DNA of 50,524 nucleotides from an uncultured Spirochaetota bacterium (GTDB lineage: Bacteria; Spirochaetota; Spirochaetia; JAFGXN01): positions 1-50,524 of the forward strand of contig CALXKN010000012.1 in the NCBI GenBank assembly GCA_944388995.1. Reading direction: 5' to 3'. Below are positions 1 through 7,720 of the stretch, piece by piece; position 1 is the stretch's first letter; each line of letters opens with the position of its first letter. Made by a program: the position numbers and the translations under genes. Under the pieces are notes generated by a model, which saw only the letters and a program-made list of their open reading frames with translations, had not been told where the DNA came from and made no database searches.

Positions 1-24
1 AGCCAGGATCAAACTCTCCATTAT
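1..24 (-). rRNA. 16S rRNA gene, 5' end only
   Basis: Read on the minus strand the first bases give AGAGTTTGATCCTGGCT, the conserved start of bacterial 16S rRNA (the 27F primer site). Only the 5' tip is present and the rest lies beyond the window edge. The exact mature 5' end is uncertain by a few bases. An rRNA promoter lies about 200 bases upstream on the same strand. Confidence 0.95.
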
Positions 25-219
25 TTCTATACCAACGGCCGAAGCCGTTAATACCTTAAATAATCAAAAAGTTTTCCTTTTCAATTCTCGTCATTGACGG
101 TATCTTTACGATACCTCTCGCACAAACAACTTTTCCATCCCTTTTTTTACCTATGATCCTAAGCGCTTCATCCCCCGCCTCCTTCTCAAAGCCGCGAGTC
201 TCTTTGCGCTTGTCTGCCT

Positions 220-248
220 AATATACCCTTTCCGGAAGTTTTTGTCAA
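220..248 (-). promoter_or_regulatory. rRNA operon promoter
   Basis: On the minus strand TTGACA (248-243) is followed after 17 bases by TATATT (225-220), a near-consensus sigma70 promoter pointing at the 16S gene. The intervening 25-219 would be the rRNA leader; it holds no gene that I can see. Confidence 0.8.
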
Positions 249-314
249 CCGAAATAAAAAGTTTTTTTACTTTTTTTGTTTTTTATTCGCCTTTACCAAA
301 CCGCCTGCGCACGC

Positions 315-1283
315 CTACCACGCGTAACCGACGCTGCAATTCGCATTCCATCCCAATCCCGGCACCGACGGAATCAGCCTGCGGATGTTGTCATAGGTCA
401 GATCGGCGCCGACGTCAAGGAAAAATCCGGACGGAAACACAAACTGCCACCCCAAACCGACCACAACTCCGAAAACAAATTCGTAGAGCTCTTCGCCGTT
501 TCCCGATTCGTCAACCTCCCTCGAATAAAAAAACGGCAGACCCGCCGAATCGATCTCGCCCGCCGTCGTAACCTCCCGGCTCTCCTCGTATGTCAGATAC
601 GGATTCTGAAAGACTGAAAAACCGAAATAGCCGCCGGCTTTGATATAAAAGCCCTTCAGTGTATCCAAACCTTCTCCGAACGGAAGAACGCGCGCTGTTA
701 AATCAACCAAAAAGTGCATATTCAGATAGTATTCCGACTCATCGTTGTAAACGCGGTTTGCCCACTCCTCCTCTTCCAGCGTCGCGTCAGGATAGGTAAG
801 CTGCGGATCGGTGTAGTGGTAACCGCCGCGTATTCCCTGATAAAACGGATTGGTGAACAGCTCGGGGATAATCGACGCCTTAATTCCCAGCGTGACATAA
901 CGATGAACCTCAAACTGACTTTCAAATGAAAACGACGGAATAATCAGGCGGGAAGTGAACGGTTCACCCGCAAAATCGAATTCACGAAAAGAGACCAGTG
1001 ATTTAACGAGAGGATCGAGAATTTGAACCGACAACGCATACTGCCGCTTTCTATCCTGATCTGCATGCCGAACGACAAATTCACCCTCCTCGTCCGATTC
1101 AGAGAGCGTTTCGGCAGATTCATTCAAATCTCCGCTTTCATTCTCTTGAACACCCTCTCCCTCCGCGGATTCCACCGCCGATTCAGCATTTTCAGCGACA
1201 GAGACGTCTTCCGCCTCCTGCCCGAAGAGAGGTAAAGCAACCGCTGCTGCGATTAAAAAAAACAGACCCGTTTTTCGCTTCAT
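315..1283 (-). CDS. Putative outer-membrane beta-barrel protein
   Basis: A 322-residue protein with an N-terminal signal peptide (MKRKTG then a hydrophobic stretch ending LFGQ) and an acidic, low-complexity region at about residues 23-70. The rest is rich in aromatic and alternating residues, with several Tyr/Phe-rich strands, and ends in a terminal Trp, as many outer-membrane barrel proteins do. I recognise no named family. The gene is divergent from adk and the two promoters would share the short AT-rich gap at 1284-1342. Location in the outer membrane is inference from the signal peptide and terminal aromatic strand. Confidence 0.65.
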   Translation of the reverse strand: MKRKTGLFFLIAAAVALPLFGQEAEDVSVAENAESAVESAEGEGVQENESGDLNESAETLSESDEEGEFVVRHADQDRKRQYALSVQILDPLVKSLVSFREFDFAGEPFTSRLIIPSFSFESQFEVHRYVTLGIKASIIPELFTNPFYQGIRGGYHYTDPQLTYPDATLEEEEWANRVYNDESEYYLNMHFLVDLTARVLPFGEGLDTLKGFYIKAGGYFGFSVFQNPYLTYEESREVTTAGEIDSAGLPFFYSREVDESGNGEELYEFVFGVVVGLGWQFVFPSGFFLDVGADLTYDNIRRLIPSVPGLGWNANCSVGYAW

Positions 1284-1286
1284 CTC

Positions 1287-1315
1287 TTGTATTATATAAA
1301 GAAAAAATATATTAT
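1287..1315 (+). promoter_or_regulatory. Probable adk promoter
   Basis: TTGTAT (1287-1292), 17-base spacer, TATTAT (1310-1315). The predicted start point lies about 20 bases before the adk start codon. The opposite strand has a TATAAT (1296-1291) that could serve the divergent membrane-protein gene. Confidence 0.5.
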
Positions 1316-1342
1316 TCCAGTGTCAAAATAAAAAATTACGAG

Positions 1343-1981
1343 GTGAAAACCGTGAACTTGATTTTTTTGGGCGCCCCCGGAGCGGGGAAAGGAACCGTTG
1401 CAGCAAAATTAGCCGAACAGACCGGCTTAACTCCCATTTCAACGGGAGATCTCTTTCGCGCTGCTGTCAAAAACGAAACGGATTTGGGATTAAAAGTCAA
1501 ATCGATCATGGAAGCAGGCGGACTGGTTCCCGACGAACTGACGATCGCCTTGGTCAAAGAGAGACTCGCCTCGGAAACTGACGGGAAAGGCGTTATTTTA
1601 GACGGATTTCCCCGCACTATCGCTCAAGCCGACGCCTTGAAGACTTTCTTTAAAATCGACGCCGTCATCAATTTCATTGTCCCCGACGAAAAAATCATCA
1701 AACGGCTTTCGGGCCGCCGCTTGTGCAGACAGTGCAACGCCGGTTACCACATCGAATACATGCCGCCGAAAACGGAAAACGTCTGTGACGCCTGCGGCGG
1801 CGAGCTGTTTACACGCAAAGACGACAGTCCTGAATCGATTCAAAACCGTTTGGCCGTTTACGCCGCTCAAACGCAGCCTCTGATTGACTATTACAAAAAA
1901 GAGGGGCTGTTAATCGATATTGACGGAACGCCGCAACCGGACACCGTCTGCGAATCCGTCCGAAAAGCCATCGGCTGCTGA
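1343..1981 (+). CDS. adk: Adenylate kinase
   Basis: Interconverts ATP + AMP and 2 ADP in the cytoplasm. The 212-residue product has the P-loop GAPGAGKG (10-17), the STGDLFR AMP-binding segment, the DGFPRT motif, and a LID domain carrying four cysteines (C128, C131, C148, C151) of the zinc-binding type. Length and domain order are normal for the long form. The start is GTG at 1343 after a short AGG-like site; a second GTG at 1352 would remove only three residues. The gene stands alone, followed within 30 bases by the feo promoter. Confidence 0.97.
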   Translation: MKTVNLIFLGAPGAGKGTVAAKLAEQTGLTPISTGDLFRAAVKNETDLGLKVKSIMEAGGLVPDELTIALVKERLASETDGKGVILDGFPRTIAQADALKTFFKIDAVINFIVPDEKIIKRLSGRRLCRQCNAGYHIEYMPPKTENVCDACGGELFTRKDDSPESIQNRLAVYAAQTQPLIDYYKKEGLLIDIDGTPQPDTVCESVRKAIGC

Positions 1982-2008
1982 AAATTTCCGATTCTTTTTT
2001 GTAATCTC

Positions 2009-2049
2009 TTGACAAAGAAACTTTAACTGATTATATTAGTTTTAGCTAA
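2009..2049 (+). promoter_or_regulatory. feoAB promoter with palindromic operator
   Basis: TTGACA (2009-2014), exactly 17 bases, then TATATT (2032-2037). Directly downstream, over the expected start point, lies the perfect palindrome TTAGCTAA (2042-2049) inside TTTTAGCTAACAA. This resembles the core of DtxR/MntR/TroR-family boxes (TTAGG-TTAGCC-TAACCTAA type). An iron- or manganese-responsive repressor is inferred; no regulator gene for it is in the window. Confidence 0.65.
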
Positions 2050-2063
2050 CAAGGAGACAAAAG

Positions 2064-2273
2064 ATGCCTTTGGTTTCGGTTCCGAAAGGACGCTGTTTAT
2101 CCATAAAAAAAATCGACGGTAACGACGAAATAAAACGGTTCTTAAATCACTTAGGTTTTATTGAAGGTGCCGCCGTTACCGTCGTGTCTGAATCCGCCGG
2201 CAATATGATTCTAAAAATCAAAGAGAGCCGCGTCGGAATCGAAAAGAATTTGGTTAAGAAAATTTACGTCTGA
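2064..2273 (+). CDS. feoA: Ferrous iron transport protein A
   Basis: A 69-residue SH3-like FeoA-domain protein, the small cytosolic partner of FeoB in ferrous iron uptake. It shows the usual plan: a basic N-terminal strand, IKRFLNHLGFIEGAAVTV (the LGF-x-x-G-x-x-V pattern), and a C-terminal RVGIEKNLVKKIYV strand. A strong AAGGAGA site lies 10 bases before the ATG. It is followed 40 bases later by feoB in the same transcription unit. Confidence 0.93.
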   Translation: MPLVSVPKGRCLSIKKIDGNDEIKRFLNHLGFIEGAAVTVVSESAGNMILKIKESRVGIEKNLVKKIYV

Positions 2274-2313
2274 CCGCGCCTGTGCGGTTTGCGGCATCTG
2301 CGCCGGAGGTTTC

Positions 2314-4443
2314 ATGAGAGTCGCTTTGGCAGGAAATCCGAACTGCGGTAAAACAACGCTGTTCAACGCATTGACAGGCAGTTCACGCTACGTCGGCAAC
2401 TGGCCCGGCGTTACCGTTGAAAAAATCGAAGGACGTCTAAAATCAAATAAAAATATTGTTATAACGGATCTTCCCGGCATCTATTCTCTGACTCCTCGTT
2501 CCGAAGACGAAACCGTCAGCCGTAACTTTCTCCTTTTCGAACACCCCGATCTGATTATTAATATTGTCGACGCCTCCCGTTTGGAACGGAATTTCTATTT
2601 AACAGCCCAACTGGCGGAAACGGGAATTCCGATGATTGTCGCTTTTAACATGACAGACATCGTTCGAAAAAACGGTGATTTCATCGACACGAAAGAGCTG
2701 TCGCACCGAATAGGCGCCCCAATTATCGAAATTTCAGCACTGAAAGAGGAGGGAATTCCCGAACTGCTGAACGCTGTCGAAACCGCCGCTGAAATAAAAC
2801 CGCCTCGACCGCCTCAATACTCTGCTTCAATAGAAAAAGCGATTCAAAAAATTGAAGCGTCGGACATTTCGTTTCCGACCGCCGAAAGCCGAAGAGGCTT
2901 CGCTGTCAAAATTTTGGAACGGGACCGGGAGATTTTGCAATCGCTCTCCGTTGCACCCAAAACGGCCGCTGAGGCAGAGAAAATCACCGCGGAACTTGAA
3001 CGGGAATCCGGAAGCGATATCGGAGCGCTGCTTGCGAACGAACGCTACGGCTTCATTTCGCGCATTTTGGACGGCTGCTACACAAAAAAAGAGAAAAAAA
3101 CAACCGTCTCCGATAAAATCGACCGAATCGTAACCGATCGGCTGCTGTCGATTCCGATCTTCGCCTCAATCATGTTCTTGGTTTATTTTATCTCCGTGAC
3201 AACTGTCGGCGCTTTTTTAACCGATTGGACTAACGACGTTTTTTTCGGCGAATGGATTCTTCCGGCAGCTCAATCGGGACTTGAATCGCTCGGAACAGCG
3301 GATTGGCTGGTCAGCCTCATTGTTGACGGAATCATCGGCGGCGTCGGAACCGTTCTCGGATTTCTTCCCCAGCTTTTCGTTTTGTTTCTCTTCCTTTCAT
3401 TTTTGGAGGACTGCGGTTATATGGCGCGGGCAGCCTTCATTATGCACCGTTTTTTCAAACGGTTCGGACTTTCAGGGAAAAGTTTCATTCCGCTGTTAAT
3501 CTCTTCCGGATGCGGAGTTCCGGGAATCATGGCAACGAAGACCATCGAAAACGAAAAAAGCCGCCGTCTGACAATCATCACAACGACTTTCATTCCCTGC
3601 GGTGCTAAATTGCCGGTTATCGCCCTCATCGGAGGAGCTGTTATGGGAGGAGCCTGGTGGACGGCTCCAGCGATTTACTTCATCGGAATTGCTGCCGTTG
3701 CCGTCAGCAGCATTATTTTAAAGAAAACAAAGCCGTTTGAAGGCGCCGAATCTCCGTTTGTCATGGAATTGCCCGACTACCATTGGCCGTCTCCGAAAGG
3801 GATACTGCTCCATGTGTGGGAACGATGCCGTTCTTTTGTCATCAAGGCAGGAACCGTTATTTTTATTGCCTGTGCAGTCATCTGGTTCCTCTCCGGATTC
3901 GGATTCACCGAAGACGGTTTTGAAATGACAAACATTGAAGAGAGTCTTTTAGCCGATGCGGGGAATTTGATTGCACCGATTTTCCGTCCCGTCGGTTTCG
4001 GCGACTGGAAGGCAGCCGCGGCAACCGTGACGGGATTGGTTGCTAAAGAGAATATTGTCGGAACGCTCGGCGTTCTGCTGACCAAATCGGAAGCGACCGA
4101 AAGCGACGTCGGACTTTGGCAGGCGGTCGCCTCTCTTTTTCCGTCGAAATCGGCGGCATTTGCGTTTTTGGTTTTCAATATTTTATGCGCACCGTGTTTT
4201 GCCGCAATCGGCGCCGTCCGCCGTCAGATGAACAGTCGAACGTGGACGCTGTTTGCCGTTGCGTGGCAAACCCTCCTCGCCTACGCCGTCGCTTTAATGA
4301 TCTTTCAGTTCGGAAATTTGGCCGACGGAGAGCCATTCACGGCCGCTTCGGGTGCTGCCATTGCGGTACTTGTCGGTTTGCTTTACGCTCTGCTACGCAG
4401 CCCCCGATGGGAAGAAAAGTTTTTTCGGAGAAGGAAAAAGTGA
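2314..4443 (+). CDS. feoB: Ferrous iron transporter B (GTPase-permease)
   Basis: A 709-residue inner-membrane Fe(II) transporter. The N-terminal G domain has G1 GNPNCGKT (7-14), G3 DLPG and G4 NMTD. A helical linker follows (about 170-285), then the membrane domain with the two Gate-type segments, including the CGVPGIMATKT region and the FIPCGAKLPV motif with its conserved cysteine. Length is normal. The GGAGG site just before ATG 2314 fixes the start. The stop codon overlaps the start of the small Cys-rich protein, so the two are translationally coupled. Expression is probably metal-regulated through the operator ahead of feoA. Confidence 0.97.
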   Translation: MRVALAGNPNCGKTTLFNALTGSSRYVGNWPGVTVEKIEGRLKSNKNIVITDLPGIYSLTPRSEDETVSRNFLLFEHPDLIINIVDASRLERNFYLTAQLAETGIPMIVAFNMTDIVRKNGDFIDTKELSHRIGAPIIEISALKEEGIPELLNAVETAAEIKPPRPPQYSASIEKAIQKIEASDISFPTAESRRGFAVKILERDREILQSLSVAPKTAAEAEKITAELERESGSDIGALLANERYGFISRILDGCYTKKEKKTTVSDKIDRIVTDRLLSIPIFASIMFLVYFISVTTVGAFLTDWTNDVFFGEWILPAAQSGLESLGTADWLVSLIVDGIIGGVGTVLGFLPQLFVLFLFLSFLEDCGYMARAAFIMHRFFKRFGLSGKSFIPLLISSGCGVPGIMATKTIENEKSRRLTIITTTFIPCGAKLPVIALIGGAVMGGAWWTAPAIYFIGIAAVAVSSIILKKTKPFEGAESPFVMELPDYHWPSPKGILLHVWERCRSFVIKAGTVIFIACAVIWFLSGFGFTEDGFEMTNIEESLLADAGNLIAPIFRPVGFGDWKAAAATVTGLVAKENIVGTLGVLLTKSEATESDVGLWQAVASLFPSKSAAFAFLVFNILCAPCFAAIGAVRRQMNSRTWTLFAVAWQTLLAYAVALMIFQFGNLADGEPFTAASGAAIAVLVGLLYALLRSPRWEEKFFRRRKK

Positions 4444-4628
4444 CGGCTACAATTGTGCTTTCATTTGCGGTTGCGGCTCTGCTGCTTGCCGCTGCCGTTT
4501 TCCTCTTTAGAAACCGGAAAAAAGGCGGCTGTCACGGTTGTCCGCACTGCGGCAGTTGCGGCGATTTCAAAGCAGCAAAAAGCCAATCGGTATCAAAATC
4601 AACAAAAACGCCGCGTTGTAAAGAGTGA
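4440..4628 (+). CDS. FeoB-associated Cys-rich membrane protein
   Basis: A 62-residue protein beginning at GTG 4440, which overlaps the feoB stop (GTGA), with an AGAAGGA-type site upstream. It has one transmembrane helix (about residues 4-20), a basic stop-transfer RNRKKGG, then a cysteine cluster (C-x2-C-x2-C-x2-C, with a His) and a polar tail. This is the plan of the small FeoB-associated Cys-rich membrane proteins that follow feoB in many bacteria. A role in feeding or sensing Fe(II) at FeoB is inference. Its 3' end overlaps the convergent transporter gene by 62 bases. Confidence 0.75.
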   Translation: MTATIVLSFAVAALLLAAAVFLFRNRKKGGCHGCPHCGSCGDFKAAKSQSVSKSTKTPRCKE

Positions 4629-5676
4629 AAGATCCCAAATACCGCAACGCGCCTCCGTTATTTTCACTGACATAAAGTTGATACGAAATCACGCTCGCCA
4701 AAGATGCGATCAACGTTCCCAACCCGCCGATATTCACCCCCAACGCAATCGGCCGCCACAAATCCGTAAACGGAGCCAAAAGCAGCGCCGCAGGCACATT
4801 GCTGATAATCTGACTGACAGCGATAGCCGAAAAATAGATCTTTTCCGACGAAGAAAACAATCCGGGCAGATCAGCAGACATAAACGGCAGCAGCGAAAGA
4901 TTCTTTGAAAAGACAAAAAACGCCGCAAAAACCGCTAACAATGAATAATCGACCTTTTTTAAAGCTCCGCCGCAGGCTGCCGCGCCCAGAGCCGACGTTA
5001 AAACCGCCCACGGCCAATCAATTAATCCAAAAACCGCCGCCAACGCCGAACACAGCGCCGCCGAGGAAATAGCTGCCTCTTTAAAATCAATCGGCGGAGC
5101 CGGCGGTAAAAAATCGAGTGAAATCCCCTTTTGCGAATCTCGTCCGGCAGCCAACGCGACAGCCGCCGCCAGTAAACCAACGGAAAAAATCGCCGGCGGG
5201 AACATTGTTTGAAAAAAATCAAGCGGGTGAAGGTGATAAAAAGCGTATAAAAACAAATTTTGAGGATTGCCGGGCGGCGTTAAAGAAGAACCGAGATTAG
5301 CGGCAATTGTCTCAATGATCACGATGCGAAGCGGATCAATTTCAAGACGGCGGCAAACGGTCAAAGTCAGCGGCACAAAGGTCAGCAGCGCCACATCGTT
5401 GGTTAAAACCGTCGAAAAAAGAAAAACCAGCGCCGTAAACGCCCCGTAAAGCGGCAGCAGACGCCGGCACCGGCGCAGCAACGCAACGGCGGCAAAGTCA
5501 ATAACAGAAGCGCTGCGGAACCCCTGAATGACCGCCATCAGCGCAAACAGCAGCCCCAAAACGCGAAAATCAACCGCTTCAAAAAGCTGCTGCATTGAAG
5601 GCTTTACAAAAAACGAGGAGAGAATCGCCGCTGTCAGCGCCGCAACAAGAAGAAATCGGCGCTTTAAGAACCGCAT
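4567..5676 (-). CDS. SLC13/ArsB-type (CitMHS-like) ion transporter
   Basis: A polytopic inner-membrane protein (369 residues from ATG 5676) with about ten hydrophobic helices. The sequence NLGSSLTPPGNPQNLFL matches the GNPQN re-entrant signature of the ArsB/NhaD/CitMHS (PF03600) superfamily, YbiR-like branch. The substrate cannot be read from sequence. I chose ATG 5676 because a GGTGA lies 7 bases upstream and it leaves a short N-terminus before helix 1. ATG 5721 and a TTG at 5754 are alternatives. It follows the TPR lipoprotein gene on the same strand. Confidence 0.8.
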   Translation of the reverse strand: MRFLKRRFLLVAALTAAILSSFFVKPSMQQLFEAVDFRVLGLLFALMAVIQGFRSASVIDFAAVALLRRCRRLLPLYGAFTALVFLFSTVLTNDVALLTFVPLTLTVCRRLEIDPLRIVIIETIAANLGSSLTPPGNPQNLFLYAFYHLHPLDFFQTMFPPAIFSVGLLAAAVALAAGRDSQKGISLDFLPPAPPIDFKEAAISSAALCSALAAVFGLIDWPWAVLTSALGAAACGGALKKVDYSLLAVFAAFFVFSKNLSLLPFMSADLPGLFSSSEKIYFSAIAVSQIISNVPAALLLAPFTDLWRPIALGVNIGGLGTLIASLASVISYQLYVSENNGGALRYLGSFTLYNAAFLLILIPIGFLLL

Positions 5677-5737
5677 TGCGGATTCACCGAATGTTGCTGC
5701 TTGATTTTTTCGCCTCTTCATCGGATTGCCGAACGGT

Positions 5738-7420
5738 TTAATTGGTCTTTTCAACGCGAACGGCGTTCAAAGCACAGGTACCGGAAACGGTAATCTCCGC
5801 AACGCCGTCTTCCGGCTCAACCGTCCAGATGAACGCGTAACCGCGGGCTTCGGAGCCGCTGCTGCGCGAAACGGTGAACTTATCCGTTTCCGATAAAACG
5901 GCGTCATCGGGCGCTTCACCGCCGTCTTCCGTAAAACCGACTGCCGACGGTTCACCGCTGACCGTGCCGACGGTCACATCAAAGACTGCATCCGTTTCGA
6001 CGGAGGTATCGTTTCGGACGCTCAGCAAACCGATTTCGTATGTGCCGGCGGGCAGATTTTCGAGACGGAGAACGACCGACGATGACTCCGATTCCAGCGA
6101 AACCGAATCGCCCCAAACCGGCAAACCGTCTTCCGACAGAGGATCTTCACGCATAAATCCGCCGAAAAGGCTGCCGAACGACTCGGCATCCGAAACGCTG
6201 TTGAACAGTCCTCCGGAAGAAGAAGGCTTCACCGTTCCTGAATACGAAACGGAAACAAGCGCCTCATCTCCGCCGTCAAAAATCGCAATAAAAGACTCGC
6301 CGGCCGAAAGCGCATCCGCATTTCCGCCGCTCGCGACAACCGGTTCGTCTTCGACAGTTCCTTTTTGATCGTTAAAATCGACATAGAAAACGTTGTCATC
6401 GCCGACTTCGTAAGAAGCGCCCGCACTTTCGCCGGCCTCTTCCGCTTCGGCTTCCTTCTTCGCCTCTTCCGCAGCCGCGCGGCGCCGTTCAACAGCACGC
6501 GCCGCCGCCAACCGTTCTTTCTCCGGATTGAAAAAGAGATTTTCTTCTTTTAAATAAGCAGTAATTTCCTCGCCATAGAGAAAATCGGGCGCTGTTGCCA
6601 GTGCGTACAGCCGATCTGTCTCCCAAAATCCGTTTTCAATCGCCCTCGCTAAAATCTCTTTTCCTTTTTCAAACGACTCCATTCCGAGCAGATATACCTC
6701 CGCTCGTTCGAATGTCAATTCGGCATTTGTATTGGCGTCTGTATCCAATTTATCGTAAATTTCGGCTGCCTTTTCAAAATCTTTGTTCTTCGCCAAAATA
6801 CGCGCATACTCCCATTCAATCGACGTATCGTCGCTCTTCTTCGCCAAATAATCGTTCATGTACTTCAGCGCATCATCGTATTCTCCGATATCGTAAGCAA
6901 GCAGCGCAATTTTCTTCAGCGCGTCGGTCGTATCTTCCAAAAACGGAAGCGTTTCGATCAACCGCTCGTAAGCCTCGCGCGGCATATCCAACGCCTCGTA
7001 AAGCAATGCCGAATTGAAGAGTGCGTTTTCGTGACGGGGATCGATGGTCAGAATCGTTTTATAACAGGAGGCCGCCTCGGTGTAGTCGCCTTTCAAATAG
7101 TAGACATAAGCCAAAACTTCGAGGATCATTGTGTTTTGAGGAGAGGCGTCATGCATCGGAATCAGAAGTTTCAGCGCTTCGTCGTAACGTTTTTTTTCGA
7201 TTAAAAGCTTTGAAAAATTGAAGGAATTTCGTGTCAGTGACGGATCCACCCGCAGTGCTTCATAGTACGCCTTTAACGCATCATCCGTCTTTTCCAGTTC
7301 ACGGTAAGCGTTAGCCAAATTGAAGTAAACCGACGCGTACTGCGCCCGGGAAATGCGGATCGTCTGACATCCGGTAAAAAAAATCAAAATCAAAAAGGAA
7401 ACGAAAAAACGGCGCGCCAT
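5738..7420 (-). CDS. TPR-repeat lipoprotein
   Basis: A 560-residue protein with a lipoprotein signal (hydrophobic stretch then FTGC, lipid-acceptor Cys at 18). Tandem tetratricopeptide repeats cover roughly residues 25-270, including typical AYYEALRVDPSLT-like and ALFNSALLYEALDMP-like helices. An Ala/Glu/Lys/Arg-rich coiled segment (about 300-330) follows, and then a Ser/Gly/Asp-rich C-terminal part (about 340-560) that looks all-beta. It should be tethered to a membrane and act as a protein-protein scaffold. The beta domain matches no family I can name. A GGAG site precedes ATG 7420. Confidence 0.8.
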   Translation of the reverse strand: MARRFFVSFLILIFFTGCQTIRISRAQYASVYFNLANAYRELEKTDDALKAYYEALRVDPSLTRNSFNFSKLLIEKKRYDEALKLLIPMHDASPQNTMILEVLAYVYYLKGDYTEAASCYKTILTIDPRHENALFNSALLYEALDMPREAYERLIETLPFLEDTTDALKKIALLAYDIGEYDDALKYMNDYLAKKSDDTSIEWEYARILAKNKDFEKAAEIYDKLDTDANTNAELTFERAEVYLLGMESFEKGKEILARAIENGFWETDRLYALATAPDFLYGEEITAYLKEENLFFNPEKERLAAARAVERRRAAAEEAKKEAEAEEAGESAGASYEVGDDNVFYVDFNDQKGTVEDEPVVASGGNADALSAGESFIAIFDGGDEALVSVSYSGTVKPSSSGGLFNSVSDAESFGSLFGGFMREDPLSEDGLPVWGDSVSLESESSSVVLRLENLPAGTYEIGLLSVRNDTSVETDAVFDVTVGTVSGEPSAVGFTEDGGEAPDDAVLSETDKFTVSRSSGSEARGYAFIWTVEPEDGVAEITVSGTCALNAVRVEKTN

Positions 7421-7464
7421 CCGAAATCTCCGTTTTCACTATAACAGGAAACGAAAAAAAAGAC

Positions 7465-7496
7465 AATAAAAAAGACCGATTCAACGAATCGGTCTT
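7465..7496 (-). terminator. Terminator of the tRNA-Lys/tRNA-Glu transcript
   Basis: A perfect 11-bp stem AAGACCGATTC / GAATCGGTCTT with a 3-base loop, followed on the minus strand by a run of T. The 3' arm lies directly next to the tRNA-Glu end. Confidence 0.9.
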
Positions 7497-7497
7497 C

Positions 7498-7569
7498 CAT
7501 CCCGTAGGGGAATCGAACCCCTGTTGTAAGAATGAAAATCTTATGTCCTAACCCCTAGACGAACGGGAC
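7498..7569 (-). tRNA. tRNA-Glu (anticodon TTC)
   Basis: A cloverleaf folds on the minus strand. The acceptor is GTCCCGT/ACGGGAT with a G-U closing pair, the D arm begins GTCTAGG, the anticodon loop contains TTC, and the T arm is AGGGG-TTCGATT-CCCCT. The CCA end is not encoded. It lies 4 bases downstream of tRNA-Lys in the same transcript. Confidence 0.96.
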
Positions 7570-7573
7570 AAAG

Positions 7574-7646
7574 TGAGCTGCTCAGGATTCGAACCTGAGA
7601 CCCACGCCTTAAAAGGGCGTTGCTCTACCAGCTGAGCTAGCAGCCC
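7574..7646 (-). tRNA. tRNA-Lys (anticodon TTT)
   Basis: A cloverleaf on the minus strand with acceptor GGGCTGC/GCAGCTC, discriminator A and anticodon loop CTTTTAA (TTT; position 37 is A). CCA is not encoded. It is the first tRNA of the Lys-Glu pair. tRNA-Lys(UUU) with A37 is the classic substrate of MtaB, whose gene lies just upstream. Confidence 0.96.
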
Positions 7647-7691
7647 GAAACAGCCGACCGAAAACCTTCAGTCAACGTTCAATGTAAATGC

Positions 7692-7720
7692 ACAATACCC
7701 GATTCAAAGAAAAATGTCAA
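7692..7720 (-). promoter_or_regulatory. Promoter of the tRNA-Lys/Glu operon
   Basis: Minus-strand TTGACA (7720-7715), 17 bases, TATTGT (7697-7692). The -35 box lies inside the last codons of mtaB, so the tRNAs can be made independently of the mtaB operon. Confidence 0.8.
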
